Below are positions 5,333 to 7,583 of a stretch of 7,583 bases of DNA, piece by piece. The translations under genes and the position numbers were made by a program. The notes beneath the pieces were generated by a model that was not told where the DNA came from, searched no databases, and saw only the letters and a list, made by a program, of their open reading frames with translations. Positions within the stretch are counted from its first letter, which is position 1. Each line of letters opens with the position of its first letter. This DNA is from Deltaproteobacteria bacterium. GTDB lineage: Bacteria > Desulfobacterota > DSM-4660 > Desulfatiglandales > HGW-15. The DNA lies in the NCBI GenBank assembly GCA_019308985.1, contig JAFDHB010000165.1, positions 1-7,583 of the forward strand, in the 5' to 3' direction.

Positions 5333-6820
5333 ATGACAAGCGCTTTTGGGGATCTTAGGGATTGGCTGGAAAAGGTAAAGGAGATAGGTGAATTAAAGAT
5401 CATTGAAACTGGGGTGGATTGGGACGAAGAGCTCTCCGCCATCACCTATATGGTGGGAAAGAAAAAGGGTGGTCCTGCGTTGCTTTTTGAAAACATAAAG
5501 GGGTATCCAAAAGGCCATAGGGTGTTGAGCAATATATTGGGATCCAGCCTCAACAGGATAGCCATCACCCTCGGCCTTCCTATCGAACTCCCGGCCCTTG
5601 AAATGATAAAAAGGACCAAGGAGATATTCAAAAAGGCGATCCCTCCCCAGGTGATAAACAAAAAGGATGCGCCGGTAAACGAGAACATTGTTCTTGGTGA
5701 TGATATTGATGTGACCATGTTCCCTGCTCCGAAGATGTGGCCCCTGGACGGAGGCAGGTATATAGGCACCGGAGACGTGGTTATCACCAGGGACCCGGAA
5801 GACGGGCACCTCAACCTTGGAACCTACCGCCAGATGGTCCTCTCTAGGTCAGAAGTGGGTTTTTACGTCTCACCCGGAAAAGATGCTCTCCTCCACCGTG
5901 AGCAGTACTGGAAAATGGGGAAGCCGTGCGAGGTGGCAGCGGCCTATGGTATTGATCCGACGCTTCTCGTTGTCGGATCCATGGGTTTTCCCAAAAATGT
6001 TTCAGAGTGTGATTACGCCGGCGGCATAAAAAATGAGCCCATTCGCGTGGTCCCGGGTGAGGTTACGGACCTCCTGATTCCGGCTGATGCGGAGATCGTG
6101 ATAGAAGGTGTGAGTTACCCCGGTAAATTTAGGGAGGAAGGTCCCTTTGGTGAATTCCAGGGCTATTATGGCCGGCCTGGAGGACCAACTCCGTTTATAG
6201 AGGTCCGGTGCATCCATTATCGAAGCAATCCGATCCTCACAGCCGCCCTGATGGCCGATCACCCATCCTGTGAACAGAACCTCTTTTTCGGTATTGCCCG
6301 ATCGGCCCGGATATGGGATGACCTTGATCGCCTGGGAATTCCGGGAATAAGGGGGGTGTATTCCGTGCCCGCCGCCGCCGGCGGCTTTGGGATGATAGTC
6401 GTCTCACTGGAACAGAAGCACCCCGGACATGCATCACAGGTGGCCTCCCTAGCGGGACAGGGCCCTGGGGGGGCCTACAACTCCAAGTGGATAATCGTGG
6501 TTGACGAAGATGTTGACCCTACGAACCTGGAGGAAGTCATATGGGCCATGTGCACGAGGTGTCACCCCCCGGATGATATTGATATCTTACGAAATACCTG
6601 GTCCACCTATCTCGATCCCACGAGGAACCCTCCGGAGCTGAGGCCTTACGGGGCAAAGACCCTGATCAACGCATGCAAGGACCATCGCTATCTCAAGGAT
6701 TTCTCCAAAAGGACCCTCCTCCGTGAGTCTACATACAATAGAGTGAAGGAGAAGTGGAGTACGTTAGGACTTGATTTCCCGGCCCCGGATATCCGGATTT
6801 TCGAGACACAAGACGGATAA
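5333..6820 (+). CDS. UbiD-family prenylated-FMN-dependent (de)carboxylase, phenylphosphate carboxylase-like subunit 2
   Basis: This 495-residue cytoplasmic UbiD-family protein is clearly diverged from UbiD enzyme 1. Motifs in order are DGGRYIGTG (139-147), NLGTYR (161-166), FYVSPGKDALLHREQYW (177-193), SECDYAGGIKNEP (224-236), EGPFGEFQGYYG (269-280) and VVDEDVDPTNLEEVIWAM. Against Fdc1, N161 and E225 match metal ligands N168 and E233, R166 matches R173, and E269/E274 match the acidic pair E277/E282, so the catalytic R-E-E set is complete. The position of metal ligand H191 is D184; related enzymes, as I recall them, read SPGKH here. The SPGK signature and YWKMGKPCEVAAAYG segment place it with the hydroxyaryl/phenylphosphate carboxylase-type branch rather than with ubiquinone UbiD. 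It sits 27 bp after the ligase and is the last gene before a 335-bp gap. It may pair with UbiD 1 as the alpha/beta subunits of one complex, or act separately. Confidence 0.95.
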   Translation: MTSAFGDLRDWLEKVKEIGELKIIETGVDWDEELSAITYMVGKKKGGPALLFENIKGYPKGHRVLSNILGSSLNRIAITLGLPIELPALEMIKRTKEIFKKAIPPQVINKKDAPVNENIVLGDDIDVTMFPAPKMWPLDGGRYIGTGDVVITRDPEDGHLNLGTYRQMVLSRSEVGFYVSPGKDALLHREQYWKMGKPCEVAAAYGIDPTLLVVGSMGFPKNVSECDYAGGIKNEPIRVVPGEVTDLLIPADAEIVIEGVSYPGKFREEGPFGEFQGYYGRPGGPTPFIEVRCIHYRSNPILTAALMADHPSCEQNLFFGIARSARIWDDLDRLGIPGIRGVYSVPAAAGGFGMIVVSLEQKHPGHASQVASLAGQGPGGAYNSKWIIVVDEDVDPTNLEEVIWAMCTRCHPPDDIDILRNTWSTYLDPTRNPPELRPYGAKTLINACKDHRYLKDFSKRTLLRESTYNRVKEKWSTLGLDFPAPDIRIFETQDG

Positions 6821-6934
6821 GTGCTTTTAAGCGTTAGCCGATTGCCCTATGCTTCGCTTGTCATAAATAGAAAGGAAAGGGGGTGGTAGCGAAGATACCA
6901 ATGGGTTCTGGGAAGATATTTTTCAAGACCAAAC

Positions 6935-7091
6935 TTGATGGACTCGTAAGAAGTCAAGATTGAGATGGCAAAGTAAAAAGCTTCAAGTTCAAGGCGCGCA
7001 AATCTCGTGTGATGAGGCGTACTTAGCGTACACCGCAATCACAACGAGATGAAGAGCAACGCAGAAATTGGACTTTTTACGAAGCCATCAA
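6935..7091. repeat. MITE-like palindromic intergenic repeat with 21-bp terminal inverted repeats
   Basis: The ends (6935-6955 and 7071-7091) are inverted copies matching at 18 of 21 positions. Both begin TTGATGG and share TCGTAA. The centre is a long hairpin: ATCTCGT (7002-7008) pairs with ACGAGAT (7044-7050), GTGAT (7009-7013) with ATCAC (7038-7042) with one bulged A, and GTAC (7019-7022) with GTAC (7028-7031) around the loop TTAGC. The 9-mer CAAACTTGA is repeated directly at both boundaries (6930-6938 and 7089-7097), overlapping the inverted ends. It encodes nothing. I recall similar sequences scattered between genes in Desulfobacterota genomes, but that is memory, not a search. It may be a transposase-mobilised repeat or a REP-type element that stabilises or ends the upstream transcript. 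Confidence 0.75.
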
Positions 7092-7106
7092 ACTTGAACC
7101 TTAAAA

Positions 7107-7143
7107 TCTGGATGCCAGGAAGGGTAATGTTTGGCATTCCAGA
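7107..7143 (+). promoter_or_regulatory. Leader hairpin abutting the ribosome binding site of the TRAP binding-protein gene
   Basis: TCTGGATGCCA (7107-7117) pairs with TGGCATTCCAGA (7132-7143), giving 11 base pairs with one bulged T and a 14-nt loop. The 3' arm touches the ribosome site AGAGGAGGG (7143-7151), so folding could modulate translation. As DNA it could equally be an operator. No T-run follows, so it is not an intrinsic terminator. Confidence 0.45.
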
Positions 7144-7155
7144 GAGGAGGGCGAC

Positions 7156-7583
7156 ATGAAATCTAGAAAGCTTTGGTCATTCTTGGCAATTTTTTGCTTT
7201 GTCTTATCAACCACAGGCCTTTCAACCACCAATTCTTTGGCCAAATCGCAGTTGCCGCGGGTCCTTAACTTGGCTACTCACCCGTTGGGAAGCAAATACA
7301 ATGCATTAGGATCAGGTTTGGCAACAGTGCTCAGCTCTCATTTGCCAACCGAGTTCAAGGTGATGCCGACGGGCGGGCCGGCGATGTGGTTGCCCATGAT
7401 AGCAACTGGAGAGGTGGACATGGGCGTGGCCAACAATTGGGACTCCAAGATGGGGTGGCTGGCAAAAGGGTATTATGAAAAGGTAATGAAGGGCAAAGGG
7501 GCCCCGATTCGCCTTATTTGCAACGGATCACCGAATATCAATGGGGTGATAGTGAGGGCAGACTCCGATATTAAGACAGGCAA
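7156..7583 (+). CDS. TAXI-family TRAP transporter solute-binding protein, 5' part only
   Basis: The first 142 residues are present; the gene continues past the window edge. The ATG follows AGAGGAGGG with five bases of spacing. Residues 1-29 are a signal peptide (KSRK, a hydrophobic stretch LWSFLAIFCFVLS, and likely cleavage after SLA), so the mature protein acts in the periplasm. The mature start (VLNLATHPLGSKYNALGSGL, 36-55) and the segment MPTGGPAMWLPMIATGEVDM (70-89) follow the pattern of TAXI binding proteins (ATG-x-GG-Y near the N-terminus, then a TGG-x-x-N/W-L-x-x-I-x-x-GE motif). TAXI proteins capture small organic acids and pass them to a TRAP permease, usually encoded next door and here outside the window. 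Its proximity to carboxylase and CoA-ligase genes suggests uptake of a related organic or aromatic acid, which is inference. Family call is firm; substrate is not. Confidence 0.88.
   Translation, partial: MKSRKLWSFLAIFCFVLSTTGLSTTNSLAKSQLPRVLNLATHPLGSKYNALGSGLATVLSSHLPTEFKVMPTGGPAMWLPMIATGEVDMGVANNWDSKMGWLAKGYYEKVMKGKGAPIRLICNGSPNINGVIVRADSDIKTG

Larger units (their letters stand above)
6821..7155. other. Intergenic gap after UbiD operon, with repeat element and leader hairpin
   Basis: This 335-bp stretch has no convincing gene. A short palindrome GCTTTTAAGC (6823-6832) lies just after the UbiD stop but has no T-run, so no classical terminator is seen. Most of the gap is a MITE-like palindromic element (6935-7091), followed by a hairpin next to the ribosome site of the transporter gene (7107-7143). 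The length and structure suggest the transporter gene may have its own promoter, though I could not identify one with confidence. Confidence 0.6.

Noticed and set aside
7121..7136. GG-N10-GC spacing before the TRAP gene as a sigma-54 promoter
   Set aside because: Only the GG and GC fit; surrounding consensus bases are absent, and the predicted start would fall on the ribosome binding site.
1..7583. CRISPR arrays, tRNA or rRNA genes
   Set aside because: No regularly spaced direct repeats and no recognisable tRNA or rRNA segments were seen on either strand.

Overview
This window looks like chromosomal DNA from an anaerobic, aromatic-degrading bacterium, most likely a Desulfobacterota/'deltaproteobacterial' sulfate reducer or syntroph. 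The assignment is an inference. It rests on the gene mix (PAS-type sigma-54 activator, paired UbiD-family enzymes, PaaK-like CoA ligase, TAXI-type TRAP binding protein), on roughly balanced base composition, and on an intergenic palindromic repeat of a style I associate with that group. No marker gene fixes the taxon.

Layout: 1-91 is an unresolved edge. A sigma-54 enhancer-binding activator is read leftwards (1540-92). A 324-bp divergent regulatory region (1541-1864) follows, holding a near-consensus -24/-12 promoter that points right. Four rightward genes come next: UbiD-family enzyme 1 (1865-3310), a 102-residue protein resembling the gamma subunit of phenylphosphate carboxylase (3314-3622), a PaaK-like AMP-forming CoA ligase (3953-5305) and UbiD-family enzyme 2 (5333-6820). 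A 330-bp gap with a 71-nt inverted-repeat block separates the small gene from the ligase. A 335-bp gap (6821-7155) carries a MITE-like palindromic element and a leader hairpin. The window ends inside a TAXI-family TRAP solute-binding protein gene (7156 onward).

Working model (inference): the activator senses a ligand through its PAS domain and, with RNA polymerase-sigma-54, switches on the divergent operon. The two UbiD-like proteins plus the small protein would form a prenylated-FMN (de)carboxylase. The order UbiD - gamma - UbiD recalls ppcB-ppcC-ppcA of phenylphosphate carboxylase, but here a CoA ligase sits between gamma and the second UbiD. No phenylphosphate synthase genes, delta (HAD phosphatase) subunit or UbiX are visible. 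The simplest reading is a carboxylase that adds CO2 to an aromatic ring, followed by CoA activation of the resulting aryl acid, which would pull the carboxylation forward. Decarboxylation of an imported acid is the main alternative. The substrate cannot be read from the sequence.
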